A DNA stretch of 64,000 bases from Dyella tabacisoli (GTDB lineage: Bacteria; Pseudomonadota; Gammaproteobacteria; Xanthomonadales; Rhodanobacteraceae): NCBI RefSeq assembly GCF_003350925.1, contig NZ_KZ857186.1:1-64000 (forward strand), written 5' to 3'. Below are positions 8,660 to 17,700 of this stretch, one piece after another (the stretch's first letter is position 1; the number at the start of each line of letters is the position of its first letter). The notes beneath the pieces were generated by a model. It saw nothing but the letters and a program-made list of their open reading frames with translations. It had not been told where the DNA came from and searched no databases. Position numbers and translations under genes: made by a program.

Positions 8660-10633
8660 CTAAGCCGCCTTACGCCGCCCCTGCATCCGCACCAACCCCG
8701 CCACATCCACAATCAACGCCACCGAACCATCCGCAAGAATCGTCGCCCCCGAAATACCATTCACACGGCGATAATTAGCCTCCAGCGACTTCACCACCGC
8801 CTGCTGCTGACCAATCAACTCATCAACCAGCAAACCCACCCGCGCCCCCTCACCTTCGACCACGACGACTAAACCGCCCTCGTCGATATTGCTTACACCG
8901 CCAGCGCCAAACGCCTCGCGCAAACGAATGATCGGTACATAGGCATCGCGGAAGCGAAACAACTCGCCACCACCCACGACACTGCGAATCGCCTCGGCGC
9001 GCAGTTGCACGGATTCGACGATGGATACCAGCGGCACGATGTAGCGCTCGTCGCCCACGGCGGCGGTGAGGCCGTCGATAATCGCCAGGGTCAATGGCAA
9101 GGTGATGGTGAACAAGGTGCCCGCACCGGGGCGGCTGCGAATATTCACGCTGCCACCGAGATCGACCACGTTGCGGCGAACCACATCCATACCCACACCA
9201 CGGCCGGATAGATCGGTCGTCGTCGCGGCAGTGGAGAAGCCGGGCTGGAAGATCAGCTCGGCGACGGCTTCGTCGCTCATCTGTTCGTCCGACGCAATCA
9301 AACCGCGCTGGATCGCTTTGGCGACAATGGCATCGCGATTCAGGCCGGCGCCGTCGTCGCTGACTTCGACCACGATGGAGCCGCCTCGATGCGAGGCTTC
9401 CAGGCGCAAGGTTCCTGTATCGCCTTTTCCGGCGGCGCGACGGCGTTCCGGCAATTCCAGACCGTGATCGATCGCATTGCGGACCAAGTGCACCAGCGGG
9501 TCGCCGATCTTTTCCAGCACGGTTTTATCGAGTTCGGTTTGCTCGCCCACCAGATCCAGCTTCACCTGCTTGCCAAGTTTCTGGCTGAGGTCGCGGACCA
9601 GGCGCGGAAACCGATTGAATACCGCGCTGATCGGCAGCATGCGGATGCCCATGACGCTTTCCTGCAGCGCGCGTGCATGCCTGGCCAACTGCGCCAGCCC
9701 TTGCTGCAATTGATGCAGCCGGGTGATATCGAATTCTTCGCGGAAGGTATCGAGCATGGATTGCGTGATAACCAGTTCGCCGACGAGATCGATCAGGCTG
9801 TCGATCTTGTCGATGCCTACGCGCACCGATCCGCTCTCGCCGCCGGTCGTCTCGCGCGTGCCGCGTGGCGCAACATCGCCTGCTGCCGGCACGGCCATGG
9901 GTATAGCTGCCGGCACCGCCAGCACCGGCTCGATGCGCAACTCGCATTCGTCCTCGACCCACTCGAACACCGCGGCAATCGCCGCACGATGGGTGGCGCC
10001 ATATAGCTCGATCTGCCAACCGATATGGCATTGGTCGGGCTGCAGCGCACTCAGCATCGGTAGCTGCTCCAGGTTGGGCTGTACGTCCAGCCGGCCCAGT
10101 TCAGCCAATTCACGCAGCATGCGCAGCGGATCGTTGCCGCCGGCCAGCATGGTCGGGTGCGGACGGAAAAAGATCTTCCAGGCATCGGCCTGATCGACTT
10201 TGTTTTTTCCGTCTTCGCTGCGCGCCGACGTTGTCACGGCGACGCCGTGCTGCATCGCTGCCGCCAGAGCCTGGCGCAATTGTTCGCTTTCGGCATCGGC
10301 CAGCGGCTGCCCGCTCTGCGCCCGCTCAAACATGCCGCGCAGGCAATCGACCGTACGCAGCAATAGCTCGACGATGCCGGCATCGACGGCACGACGGCCA
10401 TCGCGCAATTCATCGAGCAGCGATTCCGCCTCGTGGGTAAAGGCCGCCATGTCGGGAAAGCCGAAGGTGGCCGCGCCGCCTTTGATCGAATGGGCGGCAC
10501 GAAAAATACCGTGCACCAACTCCCTGTCGCCGCCATCGTCCAGCGCCAGCAACGCCGATTCCATCGCGGCGAGCCCTTCTGCGCTTTCCTCGAAGAAGGT
10601 CTGATGAAACTGTGCGAGGCTGACGTTGGTCAT
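8660..10633 (-). CDS. cheA: Chemotaxis histidine kinase CheA
   Basis: A 657-aa soluble kinase that phosphorylates CheY and CheB. Domain order: HPt with phosphoacceptor H48 in AAHSIKGGAATFG; a CheY/CheB-binding-like P2 region (about 150-235); dimerisation helices starting near VRVGIDKIDSLIDLVGELV; a HATPase domain with N box (LVRNAIDHGLE), G1 (DDGAGL) and G2 (GRGVGMDVV); and a C-terminal CheW-like regulatory domain. All kinase motifs look intact and the length is typical. The gene follows cheY by 4 bp and precedes the repeat-rich gap before cheW. Confidence 0.97.
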   Translation of the reverse strand: MTNVSLAQFHQTFFEESAEGLAAMESALLALDDGGDRELVHGIFRAAHSIKGGAATFGFPDMAAFTHEAESLLDELRDGRRAVDAGIVELLLRTVDCLRGMFERAQSGQPLADAESEQLRQALAAAMQHGVAVTTSARSEDGKNKVDQADAWKIFFRPHPTMLAGGNDPLRMLRELAELGRLDVQPNLEQLPMLSALQPDQCHIGWQIELYGATHRAAIAAVFEWVEDECELRIEPVLAVPAAIPMAVPAAGDVAPRGTRETTGGESGSVRVGIDKIDSLIDLVGELVITQSMLDTFREEFDITRLHQLQQGLAQLARHARALQESVMGIRMLPISAVFNRFPRLVRDLSQKLGKQVKLDLVGEQTELDKTVLEKIGDPLVHLVRNAIDHGLELPERRRAAGKGDTGTLRLEASHRGGSIVVEVSDDGAGLNRDAIVAKAIQRGLIASDEQMSDEAVAELIFQPGFSTAATTTDLSGRGVGMDVVRRNVVDLGGSVNIRSRPGAGTLFTITLPLTLAIIDGLTAAVGDERYIVPLVSIVESVQLRAEAIRSVVGGGELFRFRDAYVPIIRLREAFGAGGVSNIDEGGLVVVVEGEGARVGLLVDELIGQQQAVVKSLEANYRRVNGISGATILADGSVALIVDVAGLVRMQGRRKAA

Positions 10634-10637
10634 CGGT

Positions 10638-11000
10638 TTAGCCCAGCACCCTCTTAACTGTGGCCAGCAACTGTTCGGGATCGAACGGCTTGACCAACCA
10701 GCCGGTTGCGCCGGCCGCTTTGCCTTCCATCTTTTTATCCGTATGCGACTCGGTAGTCAGCATCAGCATCGGCACGCCTTTGTACTCATTCAGCGCACGT
10801 AGCTCGCGCACCATGCTGATGCCGTCCATCACCGGCATATTGACGTCGGCCAACACCAAGTCAAAGCGCGTACCGCGTGCCGCATCCAGGGCAAGCTGAC
10901 CATTTTCGGCCTCGCTCACTTCATGCCCGGCACCGCGCAGGGTAAATGCCACCATGCCGCGCATCGACGCCGAATCGTCCACCGCCAAAATCTTTGCCAT
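10638..11000 (-). CDS. cheY: Single-domain response regulator CheY
   Basis: A 120-aa receiver domain with the acidic pair D8/D9, phosphoacceptor D52 in LVLADVNMP, the switch Thr in LTTES and the conserved Lys in LVKPFD. When phosphorylated it would bind the flagellar switch. The start at 11000 is supported by GAGGTGGA 6-7 nt upstream and gives the standard CheY length; a longer upstream open frame is not coding. It sits between the STAS gene (13 bp upstream) and cheA (4 bp downstream). Confidence 0.95.
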   Translation of the reverse strand: MAKILAVDDSASMRGMVAFTLRGAGHEVSEAENGQLALDAARGTRFDLVLADVNMPVMDGISMVRELRALNEYKGVPMLMLTTESHTDKKMEGKAAGATGWLVKPFDPEQLLATVKRVLG

Positions 11001-11013
11001 CGTCCACCTCAGT

Positions 11014-11337
11014 TCAAGCCGGTATGGGTGCCGGCAGTTCCAATACCTGTGCCAAGCCGAGTAATGCCGCTGCCTCGCGCAAGGTTTCGCTAACGCCTTG
11101 CCAATGAATTTCGCGCCCCGCCGCCGCTGCCTCGCGCCGATAGGCCACCAACAATTGCAGGGCCGTGGTATCCACACGGGCTACCTCGGCGGCGGCCAAG
11201 ATGCAGCGAGGCTGTTTCAGCGTGGCAAGCAACTGCGTTTGCAATGCCGGCAGTGCAGCCATGCGGCAATCCTGCGGCAACTCGACGAGCTGTCCATCCG
11301 CTGCCGGCTCTTTCATGCTCGCCTTCTTGTTCGCCAT
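11014..11337 (-). CDS. STAS-domain protein at the head of the cheYA transcript
   Basis: A 107-aa protein with one STAS domain. The position of the phosphorylatable Ser in SpoIIAA-like proteins is VDTTALQLL here, with Thr in place of Ser, so regulation by phosphorylation is possible but not assured. It is the first gene downstream of a FliA-type promoter (11375-11401) and lies 13 bp from cheY. STAS proteins at this position are common in chemotaxis clusters of gammaproteobacteria; their exact job is not established from sequence. The ATG at 11337 is chosen because it follows the promoter with a short leader; the longer open frame would run through the promoter. Confidence 0.85.
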   Translation of the reverse strand: MANKKASMKEPAADGQLVELPQDCRMAALPALQTQLLATLKQPRCILAAAEVARVDTTALQLLVAYRREAAAAGREIHWQGVSETLREAAALLGLAQVLELPAPIPA

Positions 11338-11374
11338 GCCTGCCCCGCGACCTTCAGCATTGTGGTTGCAGTGC

Positions 11375-11401
11375 TTATCGGCAGCCGTGTTGCCGGCTTT
11401 A
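11375..11401 (-). promoter_or_regulatory. FliA (sigma-28) promoter of STAS-cheY-cheA
   Basis: On the minus strand: TAAAGCCG, 11-nt spacer, GCCGATAA. The -10 element is a perfect consensus match. The distance to the STAS ATG is about 37 bp. Confidence 0.87.
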
Positions 11402-11449
11402 GCTGCTTGCCTGCGCGCGACACATCGGGACCTGCCCGCCATGCAGCGC

Positions 11450-11476
11450 TCAAGTTCCTGCATGCCGTGCCGATTC
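11450..11476 (+). promoter_or_regulatory. Candidate FliA (sigma-28) promoter of the fliK-like gene
   Basis: TCAAGTTC, 11-nt spacer, GCCGATTC, 47 bp upstream of the fliK-like start. The last two -10 bases depart from GCCGATAA, so this one is weaker than its divergent neighbour. Confidence 0.6.
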
Positions 11477-11523
11477 CTTAGTTCACGTGCGCATTCGGCG
11501 CAGCCTCTCTTCGAGGAGCTCGC

Positions 11524-12690
11524 TTGATTATTCAACCCACCAGTCTTGCCGCGCTTACCTGGGCAGGTGCGGCAGCAGGCAGCAGCGCCGAAAGTTGGCG
11601 CATTGGCAACGTGCTGCTGGCACGTCCGCTGGGCACGAGTGCGCAGGGCTTATTGGTATTGCAGATCGGCGCCTTGACGGTAACTACAGAGACGCCGGAC
11701 AACCCGCTGCCGCCTCAGTTTCAGGTGCGCGTGCTAAGCCTTGGCGCACAGCCGTTGCTGGAAGTGCTGGCGCCAGCCAGCCCCGAGCAGGCAGTGCAGC
11801 GAGTATTACGCGAGCGTCTGCCGCAGCAAAATGGTTATGCGCCGCTGCTGGCCACGTTAACGACCCTCGCTCAACGCCCCGTACTACGCCAACTGCCGCC
11901 ACCGCTACGCACAGCGCTCGCCTTGCTTGAACACAGCATTCGTACTCCCGAGGAAATTCGCAGTGGCCCAGGTCTGCGCGAAGCGGTACTGCGCAGCGGG
12001 CTGTTTCTGGAAACCCAACTGGCCAGCGCGGACAGCCCGGATGCCGCACTTGGCGAGGACGACTGGAAGGCGGCGCTGCTACGCCTGAGCAGTTTGCTGC
12101 AAGCCGGCGGCCACGTGCCTAAACCGGCAACCGGCGGCCCGGAGACAGCACCACCATTGCAACATCGCGGGCTACAAGCACAGCCGCGCGCCTTGCCGGT
12201 CATCGCCGAGCTTGTCGACAACCTTGTCGAAAACGATCAGCCGATCGATCTGCACCCATTGCTGGGCCGGCTACATGCCGATGTGCATGCCGCCTTGGCA
12301 CGTCTTGAAGTAGCGCAACTGGAATCGACCGCGACCGCGGCCTGGATCGTCGAGATACCGCTGCAAGGCGAGCACGGCCAGGACGTACTGCAACTACAAC
12401 TGGAACATAGTGCAAGCAGCGAAGATTCCGCCTCGTGGACCCTGGGTTTCGCCCTCGACCTGCCACCGCTTGGCCCACTGCAAGGCGAGCTGCAGCTACG
12501 CGGTTTGCGCTTGAGTGTACGGCTGTGGGCGCAACACGCCGCAACCGTACAGAAGCTCGAAGACCGCTTCACTCAGTTGCGCCATGCGGTCGCCGCTAAC
12601 GGCCTCAGCCTGGATCAACTGAGCTGTCAGGTAGGTCTGCCGCAGACTGGCCAGTCACGCCACGCCGTACTGCTGAAAACCACCGCATGA
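11524..12690 (+). CDS. FliK-like flagellar hook-length control protein
   Basis: A 388-aa protein. The C-terminal about 90 residues match the FliK C-terminal domain pattern: a beta-strand-rich QGELQLRGLRLSVRLWA region followed by a helix and the NGLSLDQLSCQVGLP end. The N-terminal part is Ala/Leu/Pro/Gln-rich and low in conservation, as usual for FliK proteins. FliK measures hook length and triggers the FlhB substrate switch. The start is TTG at 11524, supported by GAGGAG 5-6 nt upstream; no better ATG exists. The stop overlaps the start of the FlhB-like gene (ATGA), which fits a functional pair. Confidence 0.8.
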   Translation: MIIQPTSLAALTWAGAAAGSSAESWRIGNVLLARPLGTSAQGLLVLQIGALTVTTETPDNPLPPQFQVRVLSLGAQPLLEVLAPASPEQAVQRVLRERLPQQNGYAPLLATLTTLAQRPVLRQLPPPLRTALALLEHSIRTPEEIRSGPGLREAVLRSGLFLETQLASADSPDAALGEDDWKAALLRLSSLLQAGGHVPKPATGGPETAPPLQHRGLQAQPRALPVIAELVDNLVENDQPIDLHPLLGRLHADVHAALARLEVAQLESTATAAWIVEIPLQGEHGQDVLQLQLEHSASSEDSASWTLGFALDLPPLGPLQGELQLRGLRLSVRLWAQHAATVQKLEDRFTQLRHAVAANGLSLDQLSCQVGLPQTGQSRHAVLLKTTA

Positions 12691-12950
12691 ACGCCATGCC
12701 ACCACCGCCCCAACGCAAGGTCAGCCTGCGCATCAGCAGCAGCGACAGCACGCCCCCTGCCCTCCCCCCCGAAGCGCTGGAGCGCCTGCTCGCCAGAGCA
12801 CGCGAACTCGGCCTGCCTTTGCACCACGACCCACAAGTAGCCGCCCTGCTCGCCGCATTGCGCATGCGTGACGACGTACCGCCTGCGCTCTATGCAGCGG
12901 CAGCGGCGGTATTGAGCTGTGTTTATGACGCAGCAGCGTTATGGGACTGA
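12687..12950 (+). CDS. FlhB C-terminal-domain-like protein (FhlB/YscU cytoplasmic domain family)
   Basis: An 87-aa protein resembling the export-switch cytoplasmic domain of FlhB: ALERLLARARELGLPLHHDPQVAALLAAL, then a DDVPPALYAAAAAVL helix. The transmembrane part and the NPTH autocleavage site of full FlhB are absent, as in other stand-alone homologues. It is translationally coupled to the FliK-like gene by a 4-bp overlap. A role in export substrate switching is inferred from the family and the pairing. Confidence 0.85.
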   Translation: MNAMPPPPQRKVSLRISSSDSTPPALPPEALERLLARARELGLPLHHDPQVAALLAALRMRDDVPPALYAAAAAVLSCVYDAAALWD

Positions 12951-13207
12951 CAGTGCACCCATCGGCCCGATCGGCGCGCTAACATCAACGCCCATTGGCA
13001 CCCGTAGACCTGGGTGAAGCCCCGTCGGGGACAGTCGAAAACCGCAAGAAATCACGGCAAATCAAGTCAAATCGAAGTGACGTGTCTTCACGTTTCCTTA
13101 CGTTATGACTGCCCCACAATGCAAACGTTTGGTTTTAGTGAGTTATCGACTCCGCGCGAAGGCGACAACTTGCATCAATAAGGCTTTACAGGGGAATCCA
13201 CCGCGTA

Positions 13208-13307
13208 GGCGTATCCGGCGATCACATCGCCGGACGCCTGGCTATGGCCGGTCCGGGGCCTATACAGCAGGCCGGACACCGTTGCACGCAAGCGCAAGGT
13301 TTGCGTG
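13208..13307 (+). promoter_or_regulatory. Structured leader with three successive hairpins
   Basis: Hairpin 1: GGCG-TA-TCCGGCGAT / ATCGCCGGA-CGCC with a CAC loop (13208-13238). Hairpin 2: GTCCGG...CC / GGCCGGAC (13251-13277). Hairpin 3: CACGCAA / TTGCGTG (13285-13307). They end 33 bp before the ATG of the CxxCH protein. No U-tract follows, so none is a classical terminator. I find no match to a riboswitch consensus I know. The rest of the 12951-13340 gap shows only a small GCCCCGTCGGGG hairpin at about 13018. Confidence 0.45.
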
Positions 13308-13340
13308 TTGAAAAGACTAGAGTCATACAGGGGGTAGATC

Positions 13341-14684
13341 ATGCATGTCGCACGAAGCAGGATCATAGGTGCCGTCAGCGCACTTGTAGTTTTCGCCGGG
13401 GCAGCTCAGGCCGGCACATTTCCAGATTTTGGATATAAGCCACCGTCCAGCTACACCGGGCCCATATTCCAGCTCAGCCAAAGCTATCCGCAAAAACTAC
13501 CCACCGGCGAGCTGCCCGCTTTCTTCAAGCTGCTGCCCAGCCCGCTTACCAACAACTTCGAACAATGGCGGCCCTACGCGGAAGCGGCGAAAAAATACTG
13601 CCTCGAAGGCAACGTAGAAAGCGACTGGTACGTGCAAAAGAACACCGTCCGCAAGTGGTATCACGTGCCGTGGCAGCACTACGGACCACTGGGCCGCGAG
13701 GGTATCCATGGCCTCACTAAAGAGGCGCAGATCCAGACCAAGCAACTGGCGCCTACGCAAACCACCACCGGCCAGACTTTTGCCGTCGGCATCTATAACG
13801 ATATAGGCGGCTATACCATCGGCGAGGTATGGAAAGACTCGCAGAATCCCGACCCGTCGGTGACCTCCAAGCCAAACAGCTTCCATAACGGCACGGTCGT
13901 GTGTAAGCCGCTTTTCGCCGACATCGACTTGAAGCAAGTGCCATTCCTGGTCAACCCGGTGTTGTGGCAGGCTTTTGTCACCGACAGCTTCAACTCGGCC
14001 AATCGCAGCATCAAGCCGGTAGCGTTGATTCAAATGGATTTCGCCGTGCGCGACAGCCGCGTTCCGGGCACCGGCTGGATCTTCGGCACCTTCCAGTACA
14101 ACGGCGCAGTCACCGGCAAGCCAGGCTGGGACAACCTGGTGCCCGTGGGCGTGATGTGGGGTAACGACCCGGAGGAGACCGGTGACAGCTACACCAATAA
14201 GCAACCGACCGTCACCAAGATCAACCCAGATATCAAGCAAAGCGCCATCAATGCCAAACCGGAACTTCCACCCACCCATCTTGGTTGGAATGGCCGTCTG
14301 GACGGCCCGGTAGACAACCCGGTAAGCGCCTGCCTGAGCTGCCATATGACGGCCGAAAGCCCGCAGCTTTCGCCGATGAACCCGACCTTCCAGGCTCCTG
14401 ACAAGGTCCCGCCGATCGGCTCAAAGGAATGGATGCGCTGGTTCCAGAATGAAGAAGCCGGCACCCCGTTCGACGCGGCAGCAAAGAGCACGGATTTCAG
14501 CTTGCAGTTGGACGGCGGCATCGCCAATTTCTACGAATGGAAATGCACCCAGGATGGTGTATTTGTCCAGGGTGGCAATGCTTGTCAGCACACCAACCTG
14601 AAGCTCAAGCTGATGAAGTCAGTCACGCCACCGCCGACGATCTACAAGGTCGAACGCGACCAGGTGCTGGAGCAGTTGCACTAA
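13341..14684 (+). CDS. Exported single-haem c-type (CxxCH) protein
   Basis: A 447-aa protein with a Sec signal peptide (hydrophobic core at about 9-24, AQA-G cleavage). The only haem-binding motif is CLSCH at about residue 333, in a segment that also contains a following MTAESPQLSPMNP stretch where an axial Met could lie. Much of the remaining protein is beta-rich with many Trp/Tyr residues. I recognise it only as a family of large periplasmic cytochrome-like proteins with no assigned reaction. A good RBS (GGGGG, 7 nt) precedes the ATG. A strong terminator follows, so it is probably monocistronic. The structured leader upstream suggests post-transcriptional control. Confidence 0.75.
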   Translation: MHVARSRIIGAVSALVVFAGAAQAGTFPDFGYKPPSSYTGPIFQLSQSYPQKLPTGELPAFFKLLPSPLTNNFEQWRPYAEAAKKYCLEGNVESDWYVQKNTVRKWYHVPWQHYGPLGREGIHGLTKEAQIQTKQLAPTQTTTGQTFAVGIYNDIGGYTIGEVWKDSQNPDPSVTSKPNSFHNGTVVCKPLFADIDLKQVPFLVNPVLWQAFVTDSFNSANRSIKPVALIQMDFAVRDSRVPGTGWIFGTFQYNGAVTGKPGWDNLVPVGVMWGNDPEETGDSYTNKQPTVTKINPDIKQSAINAKPELPPTHLGWNGRLDGPVDNPVSACLSCHMTAESPQLSPMNPTFQAPDKVPPIGSKEWMRWFQNEEAGTPFDAAAKSTDFSLQLDGGIANFYEWKCTQDGVFVQGGNACQHTNLKLKLMKSVTPPPTIYKVERDQVLEQLH

Positions 14685-14720
14685 GCACTGCTGCACTAAG
14701 CATGAAGCAAGAGAAAAACG

Positions 14721-14760
14721 AATCAGGCCGAGCTGTTTCCAGCTCGGCCTGATTTTATTT
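14721..14760. terminator. Bidirectional rho-independent terminator
   Basis: Perfect 14-bp inverted repeat ATCAGGCCGAGCTG / CAGCTCGGCCTGAT with a TTTC loop, followed by TTTATTTT and preceded by an A-run. It separates the CxxCH gene (+) from the M48 protease gene (-). Confidence 0.92.
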
Positions 14761-14776
14761 TGATCGCGAATCCTGG

Positions 14777-17700
14777 TCAGCCCAGGTATGGCCGCTCCAC
14801 GGCGAACAAAATACCTCGCGCATAAATCCGCCAGTTCGGTGGCGCGCGATCGCCTAGCAGATGGCTGCCGGCAATATAGGCCTGGGCACGTAGCAGAAAC
14901 GGGACACCGTCGAGTGCCTGCTCGGCCGCTACCGCGTTACCGCTGCGGGACAAGGCCAAGAAGCGCTGCACTTTGGCGACCGCACCAGGTGTGTCGTACT
15001 CTTTTTCAATGTTCTCAAGTACGGCGGCGATAGCCGGACTGCCAGCATCCTCTCCTTCGGCGATAGCCAGCCACACGGTCTGCTCGTCTATCCCCTCGCT
15101 GGGAGGCAACCGGGCGGCGCGTGCACGCAATGCAGTAGAGGCTCCCTGCGAGCTTGCCGCAAGGCGCAGTACGTGGCCCGCCATCGGCGTGTTTGCGGCA
15201 GCGGTTACGGCGTCGTCAAGCTGACCATTGGACAACATGACCAACGAGCGGCCAGGGCCGTTGGGCACGGCCGCACCCGGCTCGGCCAACAGTATGTTGC
15301 TCACGGCTGGCGAGGCGCGCGCGAAATCACCCTGCTGCTGCCTCGCGGCGGCCGGGTTGAGCAGACGCAACAAGCGCAACGCCTGCAGTGCCGCGCCTGG
15401 GCGTAGCACCAGGCTCTTCGACATAGCGACCTGGTAAGCGGCGAACGCCGCTTGATAGTTGGCATGTTCACCTTCCATGCTCGCGGCGGCGTTGGCGAAC
15501 CATGGGGAATCCGGCCAGCGCTTGTAACCCTCTGCAAACTTCTGGTCCCGCGCGGGACCCGACGGCATGCAACGCGTCACCAGATAAGCCAAGTCGGACT
15601 GCGTCGGCGACGCGTCGGCCAGTGCACGCTGCCGCGAGCAGACCACATCGTGCGCAGGTCCTTTGGCCAAGTCCTGCTCGGCCCGCATGGCGACGATCTC
15701 GACGGGAAAATGCGCACGGCGCGCGGCGAATGCAGTATCGAAACCAGGCACCGACGCAGCCAATCCGAGCCAGCTCAGCAGATGAGGCGAGTCCGGCTTG
15801 TCAAAACGCACGTGCGCCAGCAGCATGCCCTCAGCAGCGTGCTTGTCCTGAAGCTGATTGACCAAATACTCGGGTGCATCGTCATCGCCGGCATCAAGTA
15901 CCGTGCGCGTGCCGCCGCCACTCTTGGACTGGATACGATCGGGTGGCGTGGTAAACATATTCTCGGCCGACACCGCCTGCCAACGCTTGGGCGCCAGCAT
16001 ATGGGGTGGAGCTGCTGTCCAGTTGCCGTAAACAGCCGTCCATTGCCGCAGCGGGCTGGCGGCGGCCACGGTATAGACGAGCTGCGTGTCGGACTGACTG
16101 ACCGGCGCGGTGAAGTCCTCGATCAGCTCGCCATCGTCAGCCAGCGTGGTGACGTGGATATCGCCACGCGATGCCACCGACACGTCCGCATGCGCATGCG
16201 GCGCCAGCGCCACGCGATGACCATCCACCGTTGCGACCACCGCGCGAGCCAGGCCGTTGTATACGGTGACCGTGGTACGCCCCACGATCCAGCCCACCGC
16301 AAGCACGGAGCCGACGATAGCGATGGCGACCACAGCACGGGCGAGGCCAGGGAAAAAACCGGTAGCCGTCTGAAATTTATGCCAGAAGTCGAGCTTCTCG
16401 TGGCGGCCACGCTCGCTGCCCGGCGCCAGCGTGTGATAGGTATCGGGAATCGTCGGTGCCAGGTCGGGCGCCACGGGAGCAGGCGTGCCATGGGTCGCGG
16501 CGGCAACCGTGGTCTCGGTCAGCAGCAGCTCGTCGAGCGTTGCGCGCCGCAGTGCCGATAAGCATCCTGCGGTGTGATTGACCCATCGATCGATAAGACG
16601 CAGCCATTCATTAATATTGGCTCGCACAGGCGCATTGAGACCGTACCCTCCGAGTAGTGCCGGCCAACTTTCCTCGCCAAGCTCGGCGAGAATTTTGGCT
16701 CCGGGGCGCACGCTGGACGCAAGGCTGAACACCTGAGTCAGCGCGCGGTGAACATCGTTCGCACTCGCCAGAATGTGGCGGACTCCACGCTCATTGATGC
16801 TGCCGCGTGCGGTAGCGTGCTGCCAGGTGCGTGCCAGGCCAGCGTGCGCATCCCGTACGTTGGCTTCGCTGTGATCGGCGTAGTGCAGTAGTTGCAATAA
16901 GCCCTGCAGATATTCCTGCCACGTGGGCGAGAGCTTTGCCGCCGCGGCCAGATGCAGGCTGCGTACGCGCTTCAGTGTCGTTTCCAGTCCCGCACGAGTG
17001 GCGGCGCGCTCCACGTCGACGGCTGCAATGGCGGCCGGCAGCTCACTACGCTTCAAGATCCGTCCGCGATGGCGGATGACTCCATCCGGCGCGTCATAGA
17101 TGCGATCCCGCAGCGAGCACAGCAGTGCATGCTCGGTCTCAAGCGAGCGTAGCTGCCCCAGCTCATCGCCAATATTTTCGGGATACAACATCTCCAGGTG
17201 CAGCGGCCCTGTGATGAGGGCGCGCTCATGCAGATCCTCGACGCGCGCGCTCTGGCGCACGGCGGAGAATCCGAGATAGATGCCACGGTAGTGCGGCTTC
17301 AGGTGTTCACGGCCGAATTGCTCGTCCAGTTTTTTCAGCGTTTCGGCTGGCTCGGCAATCGCGTGTTCGGTCTTGCCGGCAAGCTCGCGAGTCATCCTCT
17401 CACGCAGATCCAGGCTGTCATCGAACACCTCCCACGCACTGCGCTCGTCGGCCGGCGCAAACAGATAGATGCGCTTGGCATTCGTCTCCCGCTCATGGTT
17501 CATCGGATGCGTCGACCACATGCGCGGAGGTTGCGCGAGCTCGCTGTTGAAGACACGGAACGCGGCAGCACCCTCACCCGGCACCTGTAGACGGTTGCCG
17601 TAATCGGGATCGTTGTAGATCAAACGCAAACGCTCGGCCAATGCCTGGTGCACGGCAAACACATCGCGAGGCGGACGCTGATTGGCCACTTCGCCGCGCA

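Noticed and set aside
13000-13340. Cyclic-di-GMP (GEMM) riboswitch
   Set aside because: The location and hairpins are suggestive but the conserved GCAAA and GACGCAAAG-type core elements are absent.
15452-16561. 369-codon plus-strand frame within the M48 gene
   Set aside because: Arg/His-rich antisense translation; the protease on the other strand is well supported.
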